A stretch of DNA of 64,000 nt from Chamaecrista fasciculata (GCA_003254925.1 QANZ01039296.1:1-64000), one strand, 5' to 3'. Positions 1 to 12,350 are shown, counted from the first letter of the stretch. Made by a program: numbers and translations. The notes: a model not told the origin generated them from the sequence alone.

Positions 1-589
1 AAGATTATATTTCTTGATGTAACCCTGTAGTGGTTTGGAATTTGAATATTATTAAAGTATCACATCAATAAACTCAAGGAAAATTTGAGTATATGATATG
101 AATGAGTTTACATCTTGGTATCTCAATGAATATGAGATAGTTCCTGAAGAACTAAATATGAGATAGTTCTTGAAGAACTAATCCATTTTATTTAATTTAT
201 TTATCTTATTTATTTCTTTGATTATTATTCTATTATCCATTTTTCATTTGGTTAACAATTTATATGTTAATAATGTATTCTTTTATTTCTTTCATACTTT
301 CATCTATCTTTATATGATTTCTTGTTTGATTATAAATCATGTATACATCATATTGTATATCATACGATCAAAAATCTTGTTGAATTATATCAAGCTTTCC
401 TGAAGGAAAGCAAAATATGATGAAGGAAAAATGAAATATAATATCGGACATGTGATCGTATGCTCCAGAAGAGCCCTCCATCTTGTACTATATTTGTATT
501 AGTATAATTAAAATATATGTTGTAATGGACCAGAAGTTCATTGACATATGTTGTAATGAAGCAGAGGTTCATTATTTTAAAGGAGAAAT

Positions 590-3360
590 GAACCAGAAGT
601 TCATTATTTTAAAGGATACGTTTATAATTTTGTATGACCGGTTAGACCATCCCGGTTCACGAATAATGCGAACTCAAATTAATGCCTATTAAAGAACCAA
701 AGGTTTCTTGCATATAATGAGTTCTTGTGTTGCATGTTCTCAATGAAAATTGGTTTTAAGACCATTACCAGCAAAAGTTGGGATTGGATCCCTTGGAATT
801 CTTGAACGCGTTCATAGAAAAATTGTGGACCTGAAGTGCCACCTTGTGAACATGTCGATCCACTTTGTTCCAAGAAAAATATTGAGCTCAAGTTTTGGAT
901 TATTCCATCAAGAAAATTTTATAATGCTGGTGAATTTATCTCCCAAGTTTTAAAGGGCTATTATATGCTAGTTGGGATAAATATGGTACATCATGTTTGT
1001 GTCCACGCGGTAAATGGTCTTGTTGAATAATTAAATGCCTGATGAGAACATATCAATTTATATGATGCAGCACTTGTACGCATTAAATTAATAACGTATC
1101 GTAAATTCTCCCCTATGCTATTGGCTTTGGGTCAGAAGCTGAATATTTTTCATTTACGAATTCTTTGGGTGCTGGATTTATATTGCTCCACCATGTGCAT
1201 CTGAATGGGCCCCAATGAAAATTGAGAATATAAGTTGGGTATGGATCCCGCTCAATTATTAAATATCTTAAACTCCTGAAGGGAGATAGTTCATGACATG
1301 ATTTATCAATGAAATTAATTTTTCAGTTTTAGGGGGAGAAAGAAAATAGCTGGAATGGAAAAATGAATTACAAGGAATGCATGATTATTATATTCATTTG
1401 ATCCTCATGTGAACTTGAAGTTCAAAGAATAATTTATTTGAAGAATATTGTAAATAAATTGAAAAAATGCATTCACTGACCCATAGAAATGGTAAAGACA
1501 GATTTTCCAGCTGAAAATGCTCCAATATATATTGAAGTCCCTGAACGGACTAATCGGTTCCAGAGATAAGAATCCTCGAAAATAAAAGGAGCATATGAAA
1601 AAAAAAGGGTCGAATCGAGGAAATATATGAAGGCATAATGAATGAAAAATCTCCGGAAGAGATTCAGGTACCTGAAAGTGAAAAAAAAAAATGAGATCTC
1701 AATATGTTTATTATTGCCAAAGTATGGAACCGATATGAAAATATTGTCGACAAAGTATTTACATATAATGTAGCGCTACAAATTACAAATTATAAAGAAA
1801 TTGAGGATCATGAATAATAATTCGTCGAAGGATGTCGACGTGAATATTGGCCAAATTGACAAGAAAGGATCCAAGATGAGTAAAACTCACTCGAGAAATG
1901 TGGAAATTTTTGGACTTGAAGTCCAGAGACATGATGGTGTACAGTCAGCATGATGGTGTATAGTCAGCATGATGGTGTACAACCAGTTAAATATAAATAA
2001 GTCTTTGTGCGAAAAGAAATAAGAGAATTGAAATTTTTGAGATACAAAGACTAGAAATTTATTTTAAGGAGTTTAATTCTCCCGTGGTGGATGCAATTAT
2101 TTTTGAATATATGATCTGACTGTTTATAAAAGGCTTTTGATGTCCAAATATTTGAAAGTGTGAAGTTAGTGGGGTACAAATGAGTTTATGAGTAAAATCG
2201 TAATGAAAATGTAAGGCTAAAGTCGTAAGATATAAACTCAAAGGTCTCACATTGAATATGTAAAGACATATTCTCTGAAGATGAATGCAATCCCGAAGAT
2301 GGATGCGACCCCCTTCAAATATTTTGGTAGTCTGGCATTGTATGAACAAACTTGATATTCATATAATGACTATGGTTATAGTCCATTCATATGGCTTATT
2401 GGACAATGAAGTTTATATGCAAATCCCTGAAGGATTATAGGAAGCATGCCAGATGTCTTGTTCAATAAATATGAATAAAATCCTACATGAGTTTAAAAAA
2501 AAAAAAACTGGACATATGTGGTACATTTATCTCAAGAAATATTATTTAAAAGATATCAAACTGTGTATATTTATTATTGTTGGAACTCCTGAAGAGTTCA
2601 TAACATAGTAAAATATTGATAGTTTTGCAAGAAAGATTCTGCAAAGATAAAATTTTGTCTCATCTTACTGATTAAGTAAGTATATTATAATAGTGAGGTT
2701 ATTACTCATATTATGTAAAAATGTATTGAGATACTTTCAAATGGATAAGGTGCATGGACATGGTGTAACCATGATGGTCAAATAAACATGATGGTCAGAT
2801 AAATCATTTGAAGTAATAAAGTATCCTATTAACCTCAAATGAAGATGAAATTCTTTGGTCTTGTAGTACCATATCTTAATATTATAAGAGGATTAATGTT
2901 TTCTGTATACTTGCTAGCGAGATATAGTTCTTCCTTAATCAATGACATTGATAAGGAATGAAAAAATATTTTAAAGATAAAAGTTTATTTTATTTAAATA
3001 GATTTAGTTCATCATTACTTTAAGATGTAGATGCTAGCTGATTATCTGACCTTCAGAGACAATGCATAAGGCAAATAAAAAATGTGTTTAGTTGAGACTA
3101 CTAATTCAACACATCCAGAAGATGTGTAATTTGTTTTTGCAGGGAACTCTGTCAACCTTATTGTATGAAGATAATATGACATGTATAGTTCAGCTAAAAG
3201 AGAATTTAGCAAATTTACTTGTGATATCAAAAGCAAGGCGACATAGAAGTTCAACAAGTTCGCTCAAGTGATAATTTAGCAAATTTATTTATGGAGGCAT
3301 TGCCAATTGCAACATTTGAGAAATTGGTTCATCAGATTTGAATGCGAAAATTAAAAGATC
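590..3360 (+). pseudogene. Copia pol remnant (GAG-pre-IN, integrase, RT, RNase H)
   Basis: No long frame survives, but protein-level similarity is visible in pieces. Around 631-692 is a DRLDHPGSRIMR-like stretch of the GAG-pre-integrase domain, followed by a C-A-C-S-Q-type motif near 735. Around 900-1030 a YNAGEF-like stretch and a VHAVNGLVE-like stretch match the integrase core. About 1120-1260 carries the C-terminal integrase region. From about 1990 (an RT-like SLCAKR stretch) to 2900 the RT is heavily decayed. At 3165-3350 the RNase H end is recognisable (LYEDNMTCI, then SDNLANLF, then PIATFEKLVHQI). It is certainly non-functional. The domain assignment rests on remembered family patterns, not on a search. 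Confidence 0.8.
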
Positions 3361-3496
3361 CTTAGTGATGTTATGATGAGAGGGAGATACGCGCTGTACT
3401 CTTTTTTCCTTCGCCATGGTTTTGTCCCACTGGGTTTTCCTGGCAAGGTTTTTAATGAGGCAGCATGTAATGCGTATCAATAAATTGTGGATATTC

Positions 3497-3505
3497 AAGG
3501 GGGAG
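3497..3505 (+). other. Polypurine tract
   Basis: AAGGGGGAG directly abuts the TGTTA start of the LTR. This is the usual plus-strand priming site of LTR retrotransposons. Confidence 0.75.
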
Positions 3506-3789
3506 TGTTATAAATAATTATGTTTGTGAATATCCACATTTGTCTTTTGGTATTCTCTATGCATAGAAGTTTGAGTTTTCTTTTTACTTTCTCTATGTAC
3601 ATGAATATAACCTTATCCCTTCATTATGTACATTAAGTTGGTACATCTCCCTTATAGATCCTTTAGCCTATAAATAGAGGCTTTAGGTGTTGATGTAAAG
3701 TGGATGAAATGAGTTGAATGATAAGAACCACTCTCCCCTCTTACTTTTCTCTATTCTTTGAGTATTCATATTTCTTATATTTCATAACA
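3506..3789 (+). repeat. 3' LTR of the left Copia element
   Basis: It starts TGTTATAAATAATTATG and ends with TTCATAACA, so TGTTA and TAACA form the terminal inverted repeat. A TATA-like CTATAAATAG sits near 3669. Length is about 284 bp. It lies directly after the polypurine tract. Confidence 0.8.
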
Positions 3790-4094
3790 ATTATTTCAAT
3801 ATAAAATTTATTTTTATTAATTTTTTACATTAAAGACCAAAAAGATTAAAGTGCTATTACATTATTCTAATAATGTATGAAATTTTAAAATATTATATTT
3901 TTATATAAAAAATAAATATATGTTATTACAAATAGCATGCTATTACTTTTTTTGACATGTTAAACGTCGGATTCATATTAAGTTTATGTATTTTTATTGT
4001 TTCTAAGATTCATCTCGTTGTTGTACCAAAAAAAAAAAAGATTCATCTCGTTGTGTGAGATTCACTCCCAATTATTTTACTTATTTATTTATAT
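3790..4094. other. AT-rich intergenic stretch
   Basis: No gene, RNA or clear repeat boundary is visible. A 20-bp motif (GATTCATCTCGTTG-like) occurs twice around a poly-A run near 4009-4060, which looks like a small local duplication. Confidence 0.5.
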
Positions 4095-4465
4095 TTATTA
4101 TTTAGACTAAAGTGTACCTTTAGTTTCATATATAAATTTTACTGATTACTCAATTCCGTCTTTTAGTTTTATATCTTTGGTTCAGTTGCAGATTTGATCT
4201 CGTGTTACACTTTTGCTCTCATATCTGTGTCAAGTGCATAATTAGTCTCATATATTTAGGTTGGATGGAACTAACAGTGAAACTTTTTACAAAGATATAG
4301 GATCCATTATCTAACCTCACCAAAAGATCGATATAAGACCAAAAGTAATATGGGTCAAATCTACAAAATGAGCAAAAGATATGAGATAAAACTGAAACTA
4401 AAAAAAAATTGAGGGACTAAATTAATACCTAAACAAAAATTAAGGGACTAAATTAATACAAAAAT
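4095..4465. repeat. Inverted-repeat (MITE-like) element, 'agtttcatatcttt' family
   Basis: The left half contains repeated phrases of the type 'ttagtytcatatctttggt' and the right half their complements ('accaaaagtaatatg', 'aaaagatatgagata'). It is related to sequences at 14730-14932 and 24996-25439, which share phrases such as 'agtctcatatctttrggtcaggt'. It has no coding capacity. Exact ends are uncertain. Confidence 0.5.
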
Positions 4466-4469
4466 TTAT

Positions 4470-4622
4470 ATATGTTTGGTGCAGTGGTTGACGAGCTACA
4501 CCCTAGGTGAGAGCACCCAGGTTCGATCCCTAGAGTCGACATTGTTAGGATGGCACAATCGTTTTGTCTCTGTTGCTAGAATAGAATTAGTCTTCGCTTA
4601 AACTGTTACAGCGGAAAAAAAC
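4470..4622 (+). mobile_element. tRNA-derived SINE
   Basis: It contains a Pol III A box, TGGTGCAGTGG, at 4477-4487, and a perfect B box, GGTTCGATCC, at 4520-4529. The 32-bp spacing is normal for tRNA-like promoters. Downstream the sequence is not tRNA-like and ends in an A-run at about 4615-4622. The surrounding cloverleaf is not intact, so this is a SINE and not a tRNA gene. The family name is unknown to me. Confidence 0.75.
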
Positions 4623-4667
4623 CTAAAACATTGAAAAAAATTATGAGATAAAAAATGTAGGACCATA

Positions 4668-4713
<46 letters not shown>
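4668..4713. repeat. (TTA)n microsatellite, copy A
   Basis: About 15 TTA/ATT units. It sits immediately before the segment shared with copy B, where the corresponding array at 15777-15867 is roughly twice as long and runs into an assembly gap. Confidence 0.95.
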
Positions 4714-6484
4714 CTTGTGGAAAGTGCAAAGGGTTGAGGTTGAGTTTGAAAGGAAAACACATGCACCACATGATTGTTGTCATGACAAAACTGATTGGCT
4801 GAAAGGTACTAAGCACGTGAACCATTTACAAATTCAATAATCAATAAATATTTAAGAATACGACAGCTCGCCTACACTTAATATGATAGGACCACCAAAT
4901 CGGTGCCTTCCTTTCTTTTTCACTTTTTTTTTTCAATTTCTATGCAAGTCATGCATTTTATTTTATTTCTTTTCTTTATGTAAAAATTATTGAATAATGT
5001 TATTATATATATATACCCATTAAATTTTATATTAATTTTTAATTTTATTTTAGTATATTTTTATTTCATTTTTCTTCTTGATATTTTAGATTCTAGTCAA
5101 TTTCATCTTTTGATTAACTTTTTAAATATATTAACAATATATTTTATTTTTTTTTAAATTGAGTTAGAATTTGAATTTTTTTTAATTTTATATTACATGC
5201 CATTAGTTACGTAGAGTCAATCTTTAATATTCAACTAAAGTAAAAGTAAAAAAATAAAATTAACTATAATGTGAAATATTGGAGGCAAAATCGATAGTAA
5301 AAAAATATTGAGGACGAAATTAAAAGTTGATGTGAAGTTTGGAGAAAAAAAGTACTATTTTATTAAAAATCTAAGTATTTATTTATTTTTAAATTATATA
5401 CTAAATATTTGTTTTAAAATAAAAACTTAAAACTCAGCAATATAATGATAAAAAAAAATGAAAATATTTAAGTATAAAGAAAAATATTGGTGAATGATGT
5501 AGAGCATATGATGATCACGATATTTTTTGTTTGAGTAAAGGTGAGTAGATATATAATTTATTGTTATTTAGGGTAACTTTTTGCTTTTGTTAGTGCTTTT
5601 AATAAGGGATAAGCTTCTTCTTTTGTTGTGCATAAGATGGAGATACCTCAAATCCATTATGGAAAGCATGAAATAATCAAAGGAATGGCCTAGAACGAGA
5701 GAAAGAGATCAGTATCTATGCTTTTCATGTGCACCATTTGATTAATTGCTTAACATCATGGCAACAAGGTTAATAATCAAGCAAACACAAGTGGAATGAA
5801 TAAATGAATGAGTGATTTTAATTAAAAATAGATATTACAAATTTACAATCTCTATAATTGAAATCTCGAATTTGATTCTTTGTTTAGAGAGCTTTATCTT
5901 AAAAAAATACCTTAGGTCATACCCAATATATATATATACTCTTAACAAGAAAAGAGAAACTTAATATCCATTTGATTCCACATTCATTCAAATAGATATG
6001 CTTTGGGAGGTTGTTTAATTTGTTGATTCCTGAAATAGGTGTATCAATGTGCTTGAAATTATTGGCGAATGCAAGTGCATATAAGAAATATTTCTAATCC
6101 ATTGCTAAATTTCAATAATGGTCTAACAAAAAAAAGTGAAAAAACATACAAAGGAAAAAAAAATCAATAGCCCCTTCTATTAAAGGAAACTCATACTTTT
6201 AAGTAGATGATAGCCATGACTACAACAACACAAGTACTTATAGGAATTAAAAGACACCTAGACAATGCACTAGACCAAAAAGTTGAGAATGATAATCCAG
6301 TTTTGAGACTCAAATAATTAATCTTACTTGAGAGTGAAAGTCTAACCAACCAATCTAAGAAAATAACACAAATGTGAAATTGCCACCATTATTCACTATT
6401 CAATAAAGCACCCATTTTTCGTTTCCATTAACAAATTACTGCAATTCTTTCTTCAAGTTATTGTTTGACAATATCCTCCAATCG

Positions 6485-6660
6485 ATGTAATTTGAATTTC
6501 TATAGTACTTTATGGGTGTAATGCTGAGAGAGATAAAGTTAAAGTAGAGAGAGAAAGTGTCAGTGGAAGTTTCTCTCTCTACTTGTTTCTTTCTCTCTCA
6601 ATACTACACCTCTTTCGGCACTACACCTATAGTGCACTATAAAAGATACAAATTGCAATT
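6485..6660. mobile_element. MITE, copy-A-specific insertion
   Basis: A short hairpin-like element with imperfect terminal inverted repeats (TATAGTACTTTATGGGTGTAATGC against the complement of its right end) and GA/CT-rich inner arms. The corresponding point in copy B (about 17690) lacks it. A relative sits at a different point in copy B (17860-18030). Exact ends are uncertain by about 10 bp. Confidence 0.65.
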
Positions 6661-7013
6661 AGTAACTAGAGACTATTATTATTGAGGTTCAAAGATTATT
6701 AAAGTGAATTTCAGCTTTACTAAAAAAGTTTTTTTTTCTATATATACAATTGGGTCCGAATCAAAACATCATACTTGAGAAAATCTAACTATCTACCAAA
6801 TGTGCTAATCTTTGTTAGTAATTTGAAGCGTTGGTCCACATGCTGGTTTAAGAGATTAAAAGAGACAGAAACTCAAGGTAAGCAAGCAAAGGAAGTATTC
6901 TAGTCCAAGACAAATTCATGACATAGGAAACTTCATAGCTTCAAATATAGAGAAAAAAAGGGAAGAAAATCACATTTTAACATCGCCCATGAGGGGGTAA
7001 CTTGAGAAGAATA

Positions 7014-9117
7014 TGTTGGGAAATCACGGGGCGCGCATCGGAAGCGATAATTAAAAAAAAACTTTAAAACATGGCGCAAAACAAACTTGTGATTTGCCTA
7101 CGGATCCGCTAGCAGGATTTAAACCGGTGAAGGAAGAAGTTTTACCTCAATGTTTCAATCGGCCCGGTTTGAATGTTGCGACTCTGAGAAGTCCACTTTA
7201 AGTGTCCTTCCTCTGCCGGTGATCCACACGAACAGTTTGCTGACACCAAGGTGCTAGCCTTCAGTTCTTTTCTCCAAAAGAACTCGGGACTCCAATCTAC
7301 GGTTCTTGAAATTCAAGAACAATTCTTGAATCAAGAATGATGCTGGCGCCAAGAACAACAAGAACCTTTCTTGTTTTCTCTCAAAACCCTAAATTAGGAT
7401 GCAAGTCGATTTTTCCCTCTCTTGCTTGAGGAACTCGACTTGCTCTCTCTCTAAAACCTAGGGAGCTTGAATTTTCTCTCTCTTCCAAAGAAAAAGATCA
7501 CCAAAGTCGACTTGCCTTGGTCCTTTTATAGAGTTGGGATTTTGATAATTATAATTTAGGGAATCCCTAGATTAGTGGATTATCAAATCATAGAATTATA
7601 AGATTACAATAATATCATAATTTTATGACTTGAATTCTTAATTAAAATATTACCTTAATATCTTAATTGAATTCAAAATGCAATCTTTGAGAATCAAAAT
7701 GGAAGATCAAATCTTCCTCCTTGTTCCCCAAGCCATGCGCCTTCCCCTCTCCCTTTATTAGGAATTTAATAAATCAAAATAACATTCCTAACTTTTAGAA
7801 AGTTATAACTAACTTATATATTTCCTAACAATATTGAATTAAGATAATACCCTATTATCTTTAATTCAAAATTTGAATCTTGAAATCAAAATCATATCTT
7901 GAATTCAAATTCAAATCATGACTTTAATTAATAAAACATTTCTATTAATTAAAATCCCACCTTATATGAGGCGCCACCCTCATGCCACCTTGTCCTAATA
8001 TTAGTGAATTTAATAAATCAATAATCCTCCTAACTTTTAGGAATCTTATCCAATTTATTATTCCCTAATATTTTAAACAAGAATATAATTGTAAATAGAT
8101 TAATCCAATTAATTATTTAACAATTAATATATTTAAACTTGTCCAACAAATTTAAGTATCACAAATGTAGATTTTATTTAAGACAAGACTTCATGTCTCA
8201 GACATTCAGCTATGTCTTAAATCGTGTCACTACAGTGACTCACGAATTAACCCCTAATTCGCGTCCCTTTAAGCGGTGTCTAGATCCTGCTCATGTGTGA
8301 CCCAGTAGGCCCCACGTGAAGTTGGCAGCAAGCCATCTCTATGACTCACAAGTCGAGAACGGACTCTAGCAAGCCATCACGACTACCCAAAACACGTGAG
8401 TTATCGTTTTATCAAAACCGATTTAACCTTAGTACCACCTTGTCATAGACCCTATTATCACACGATATCTCGGTTCTGGATAAGGCACGGGAAAGTCATC
8501 CTTAATCCAAACCACAACTTTCTCGATTTCCTGAGTTAGTCCCATTTTCCTGAGTGACCACTCTTTCCTTGGACAGACTCATCGAGGGCGCTAGTTAGAT
8601 ATCTCTTATCTCTATGAGGGACAAAATCCCATCTTGGTCAACCACATCCCTCAGCACTGTAATCAACCAAACTCGTACCTAGCCTGTATAGCTACCCTGC
8701 TACGGGCAACGTTGGACTAGGCCAAAGTTTGACAACTACAACGCCGGAATAGTCAAGACCTCAGGTCTAAGGCATCGTGACAGGTGTACAAGAGAGGCTA
8801 GCTAATGAACCCATGCAGGACTCTCCGGGTCGGTCCAGCAACTCGTAACCCTTTACTTATTGCACCATGACTCTCGTAAAGCATCTAGTGCATGTATCTC
8901 TATACACCGAGGTCATGCTGGTCTTAGTTCATTTCAAGTTCTCACTTGAATGAGCGACCAGGGACAGTTTAGACTAATTATCACATAATTAATCAGGGAT
9001 TGTTATCATAGTAAACATGCTAATAATATGATAACGACTCAATTTATCATCCATAAATTAGTCAATCGATATTCTCACACATATAAAATGATTGACCCTA
9101 GGCCACAATCTCCATAA
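7014..9117 (-). mobile_element. Solo LTR of the long Copia LTR family (copy 1)
   Basis: It starts TGTTGGGAAATCACGG on the plus strand and ends CTCCATAA, the canonical CTCCATCA with one change. Flanking target duplications GAATA are at 7009-7013 and 9118-9122. The empty site survives at 18133-18137 in copy B (gagaaGAATAaccaaag). There is no internal region, so the element was reduced to a solo LTR by LTR-LTR recombination. It lies in the 3' flank of the bHLH gene, about 445 bp beyond the stop codon. Confidence 0.93.
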
Positions 9118-9561
9118 GAATAACCAAAGAAAACGGAGCAAACTAACTTAACATTATCATATTCATGAGAAAATGTACTAATACTTTTACTCTTATGCAC
9201 ATAACTTATTATGCACATAACTTAGAAGAATATAAGAACTTTAGCAACTAAAAAATAAAAGAGAAGAAAAAGCTATAACCATGGTAGAGTTGGTTAAACT
9301 GAAAAAAAAATAGTAGTAATAGTAACAATAATAATCATAATAAGTATAATTCACCTTGCAAGAATTAATACTCCTTATGAACCTGTGTATATATTATAAA
9401 CAGACATAAATTTGCTGCTCTACTTGGTTAATATAGGAGCTATTATTCTACTGCTAGCCCCATTGCTGTTCTTTGTTGGGATACTCAACTGTATAACAAA
9501 AATTTCTGAGGAAGCTTTTAGCTTGATTCTTCTTCTCTATGTATCATGCCTATGGACTATG
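9118..9561 (-). other. 3' flank / probable 3' UTR of the bHLH gene
   Basis: This stretch lies downstream of the stop on the gene's strand and is conserved with 20081-20499 in copy B. AATAA-like hexamers occur, but no polyadenylation site can be fixed by eye. There is no ORF in common between the two copies, so it is unlikely to code. Confidence 0.5.
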
Positions 9562-11421
9562 TTAAGCTGATGACAATGGTTGTTGCAATGAGTTGGATTC
9601 ATGAGAAAATGCAGCAATCAATTTCTCCTTTGTCAACTGCTCGGATCCTTGAGACTTGATTACAAATGTATGGAACACGGTGTTGTTTTCGGAGACGACG
9701 AGTTTCGAATCGACAACACTTATTTGGGCCTCTTTGAATACATGGATTACTTTTGAAATAGGATGGGAATCAACAGAGCAGCTCACTCTTACAGTGACCT
9801 CATCATCTTGGGTAGCTTCAATTTCGACATCCGGAGATTGATTCTGATGATTATGGTAGGACTCCATTGATCCATCTCTCGAGGTGCTTCCAAATCTCTC
9901 CGTCTCAGACTCCATGATTTTGAGTTTTGCTTGAAGTTCATTTATATAAGAGATGGCATCTCCTAACAAAGAAGCTTTGTCCATCTTGGAGATATTGGGA
10001 ACAACAGATCTCAAGGCGTAAAACCGTTGGTTTAGCTTCTCACGCCTTTGCCTCTCCGCTTCTACATGGTTTAGAGGCTCCTCCCTTCCATTTGCCGGCT
10101 TTCTTCCCCGTTTCCTCGGCCTCCTTTCGTCATTTGTCGTACTCGGTTGCTCCTCCTTGCATGAAGCATCAACTTCAGAAAGCTTTGATTCCCTGCAAAT
10201 TTGTTTTGCACCTGAGAAATCAATTTGCATTTGCACCTGCCTCTGATGGGGTTGATAGTTGTTAAGCCGAAAATCTTGCCTAACCCTGTTAACAAGGTCT
10301 GGCACTGCTGGTATCGGTACATTGCTTGCCGAGGACCTAGTAGCATAAATCTCAAGAGGGACAGGCTGCATCACACCTTGGTTAGGTGTCCAACTTGAAC
10401 CATGAAGAATAATACGATTCTGAGAATTAGGAAACCTAATGCCATTATTCCCATTAGGAAGACCTCCTACTTCTCCTCCTCCTACGCATGGCCTCTCATC
10501 CATTTTCCTAACAACAAGTTTCTCTCTAAATTGGGTTCGACCCGAGTTCAAATCATGCCCGAAAATCTTCGGAACCACTTCCAATTTATCAGCAACAACC
10601 AAGCCAGGAAAAATGGCACTTTCATCTTTCTTCTCATTCACCACAGGCAAAGGCGAAATCGGCTTAACCATGGGGAATGTACTAGATCGGGTTGTTGAAA
10701 ACACTGATTTTATCGCCTGCAACAATTCTGAGCTCTCTCTCACCATCCTCACAGAACCCAGTTCCACAACTCCCATATCAGTAGGGATCAAAACAATGGT
10801 CTGAATCCCAGCAGATTTGGCTAAAAACGACCTCACACAGTAATCTGAGTTAGATTTCATTGCATCTGAGAGCCACAAATGCTTCCCATATGCAAAACAC
10901 TTACCTGGGCCTCCATGCCCGTTAGGAAAAGAGAAGTACATAGATGCAAGAAAAAACATCTCAGTATCAGTAACATAATCCAACCCATATGCATAATTGT
11001 CTTCATCTGAACCCCCAAATATCATATGAAGTTTCTGCAATACTCTCTTTCTCATTTTTTGCTGCATCTCGTCTTCCATATTTCGGAGGCTAAGGATTCC
11101 TCTGAGTCTTCCTTCTTCTCCTTCCTTGGGTTCTCTGCAACACCCATCTCCCCAACCTAAGACCCAATCTCCGGATTTCGACTGCGAAATTTGCCAGAAG
11201 ATTGCATAGTTCCAACTGAAATTCGACATGTTCGGACGATCTACGAGATCTGAGAGCTTGTTTTGGAGATTCTCGTCGCTCCCGACTGCCATTAGGAGAT
11301 TCTCATTCGACACTGAATTACTCAACAAGTAGTCGAAGGCTCTGGCTCCTAGAACCGTAGCGACCATGGCTCGTTCCTCGTCGTTCCATAACATGCCTCC
11401 TAGACCCACCTCAATCTTCAT
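9562..11421 (-). CDS. bHLH13-like: bHLH-MYC transcription factor (JAM2/bHLH13-like)
   Basis: This is a nuclear DNA-binding regulator. In the family, JAM-type MYC-N bHLH proteins bind G-box promoters, contact JAZ repressors and damp jasmonate responses. The 619-aa protein starts at the ATG at 11421. A seven-codon upstream extension begins with TTG, is cut by a splice acceptor, and is rejected. Residues about 6-200 form the bHLH-MYC_N domain (conserved [41 protein letters not shown]). [10 protein letters not shown] at 433-442 looks like a nuclear localisation signal. The bHLH spans about 449-500, with the H452-E456-R460 set expected for CACGTG binding. Residues about 535-619 form an ACT-like C-terminal domain. 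The coding part is intronless, as usual in this group. A broken paralogue lies at 20500-24374. The family call is strong; the exact orthologue is inferred from memory. Confidence 0.95.
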   Translation of the reverse strand: MKIEVGLGGMLWNDEERAMVATVLGARAFDYLLSNSVSNENLLMAVGSDENLQNKLSDLVDRPNMSNFSWNYAIFWQISQSKSGDWVLGWGDGCCREPKEGEEGRLRGILSLRNMEDEMQQKMRKRVLQKLHMIFGGSDEDNYAYGLDYVTDTEMFFLASMYFSFPNGHGGPGKCFAYGKHLWLSDAMKSNSDYCVRSFLAKSAGIQTIVLIPTDMGVVELGSVRMVRESSELLQAIKSVFSTTRSSTFPMVKPISPLPVVNEKKDESAIFPGLVVADKLEVVPKIFGHDLNSGRTQFREKLVVRKMDERPCVGGGEVGGLPNGNNGIRFPNSQNRIILHGSSWTPNQGVMQPVPLEIYATRSSASNVPIPAVPDLVNRVRQDFRLNNYQPHQRQVQMQIDFSGAKQICRESKLSEVDASCKEEQPSTTNDERRPRKRGRKPANGREEPLNHVEAERQRREKLNQRFYALRSVVPNISKMDKASLLGDAISYINELQAKLKIMESETERFGSTSRDGSMESYHNHQNQSPDVEIEATQDDEVTVRVSCSVDSHPISKVIHVFKEAQISVVDSKLVVSENNTVFHTFVIKSQGSEQLTKEKLIAAFSHESNSLQQPLSSA

Positions 11422-11431
11422 GGGCTGTATC

Positions 11432-11512
11432 CTGAAAAACAAAGAATCGAGCGCTTAGTGCAGTGAAAAAAAACAATTTCTCAAGAAATGTTTAATGGAT
11501 TGATTCTCTCAC
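11432..11512 (-). other. Probable 5' UTR intron of the bHLH gene
   Basis: On the minus strand a donor GAAAG|GTGAGAG is followed 81 bp later by a pyrimidine-rich acceptor TTTGTTTTTCAG|GATACAG. The acceptor is 10 bp upstream of the ATG at 11421. This explains why the open frame extends slightly upstream without being coding. Predicted from splice signals only. Confidence 0.6.
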
Positions 11513-11790
11513 CTTTCAGAGTCCCGCCAATTAGAGATAATCTCGTTGGCTTCCATCTTTTTAGCTTAAACAACTCCAAACAACCAAATCCAGAAACCCA
11601 CATGAAGAATCACTCTCACCACAATGCCCCTCTCTCTCTCTCTCTCCAAATTAGATCTCAAACACTTCAACTCTGTGCATAAGCAAAGGAAAAAGAGAAA
11701 CTGAGATTCAAAACACAGAAGAAAGAAACGACGACGACACAATGGTGGTATTGTGTATATGAGACAAGAAGGGAGTAATACCAATTATCC
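11513..11790 (-). promoter_or_regulatory. 5' leader and proximal promoter of the bHLH gene
   Basis: This is the likely first non-coding exon upstream of the 81-bp intron. It contains a CT run on the plus strand at about 11631-11646, which is a GA repeat in the transcript, and GA-rich leaders are common in plant genes. No convincing TATA box could be placed. In copy B, the stretch equivalent to 11395 through about 11733 is deleted, removing the start codon and leader. Confidence 0.45.
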
Positions 11791-11855
11791 TTGTGGGGTA
11801 TGAGCCCAACAAGACTGGTTTTTCATAGTGTTATAAACTCTTATTTGAATTCTTA

Positions 11856-12330
11856 ATAGGAAATATAATCACATTTAATATATGATATCGTTTCGAATAA
11901 AATTTGTCATATAAAATAGAGACATAAAAATAGTAAAAAAATAATTATAACTTAACTTAAATGAGTGTTTATTTTAATTTTGGCGGGTGTGAAATTAATT
12001 GCATGTTAATAAAAGGAAGAAACTTATGGATTGTATTATATAATATTGAGATTTTTTTAATTATCATCTCTTATTTAATGTATAAAATTTTAAAATTTGT
12101 GAAAATGAGTAAGAAGTGATTTTGAAAAAAAAAAAAACAGAATAAGTAGTTATCAAAATAATGTTTTATATTTTATTATTTAAAATATAAAAATAATATC
12201 TACACAGACGTTACAAAATCTAAAAATTAATATTTCTCTTTTCTAAAATGGGAAACAAAAAGAAGCCACTTGGTTGTAACTTGTAAGCGCTTGCTAATAA
12301 CCATTCTTTTTAAAAGTGATAATTGATAAT
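11856..12330. repeat. Upstream flank of the bHLH gene, duplicated at 37600-38095
   Basis: Shared phrases in the same order include 'aatcacatttaat', 'aaaatagtaaaaaaataatta', 'taataaaaggaagaaa', 'aatatctacacagacgttacaaaatc' and 'cttgtaagcgcttgctaat'. The copy at 37600 is about 13 kb from pseudogene B. The simplest reading is that it is that pseudogene's original upstream flank, pushed away by insertions. Confidence 0.85.
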
Positions 12331-12350
12331 TGATAATTGATAATTGATGA
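12315..12350. repeat. Short tandem repeat TGATAAT(T)
   Basis: Four to five 8-bp units of 'tgataatt', ending in 'tgatgatgaat'. The same position in the 37600 copy is where a MITE-like element (38096-38520) begins. Confidence 0.8.

Larger units (their letters stand above)
1..3789 (+). mobile_element. Decayed Ty1/Copia retrotransposon, 3' portion
   Basis: The left 3.8 kb reads as a plus-strand Copia element running out of the left edge of the window. In order it shows a GAG-pre-integrase remnant, integrase, reverse transcriptase and RNase H, each broken by stops and frameshifts. A polypurine tract and a short LTR ending at 3789 follow. The LTR is about 284 bp, so this is a different Copia lineage from the long-LTR family filling the right third of the window. 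No 5' LTR is visible. The 5 bases after the LTR (ATTAT) would be its target duplication; the partner lies outside the window. Confidence 0.85.
4715..11800. repeat. Segmental duplication, copy A
   Basis: Long stretches are nearly identical in order and orientation to 15872-24440. Examples: the block beginning 'gggttgaggttgagtttg' (4732 and 15887), the block with 'ataagcttcttc' (about 5607 and 16790), and the whole bHLH coding region (9562-11400 against 20500-24374). Copy A lacks the LINE found in copy B. Copy B lacks the solo LTR at 7014-9117. Between 4730 and 7013 there is no gene, only diverged non-coding sequence and a small MITE. Confidence 0.9.

Noticed and set aside
4520..4529. Possible tRNA gene at the B-box sequence
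   Set aside because: The sequence does not fold into a full tRNA; A-box and B-box alone with an A-tail fit a SINE.
10402..10804. Plus-strand frames opposite the bHLH gene
   Set aside because: They are shadows of a well-conserved coding region on the other strand.
11422..11442. Upstream extension of the bHLH frame by seven codons
   Set aside because: It begins with TTG and crosses a good splice acceptor (TTTTTCAG|G). The ATG at 11421 matches the family's expected start.
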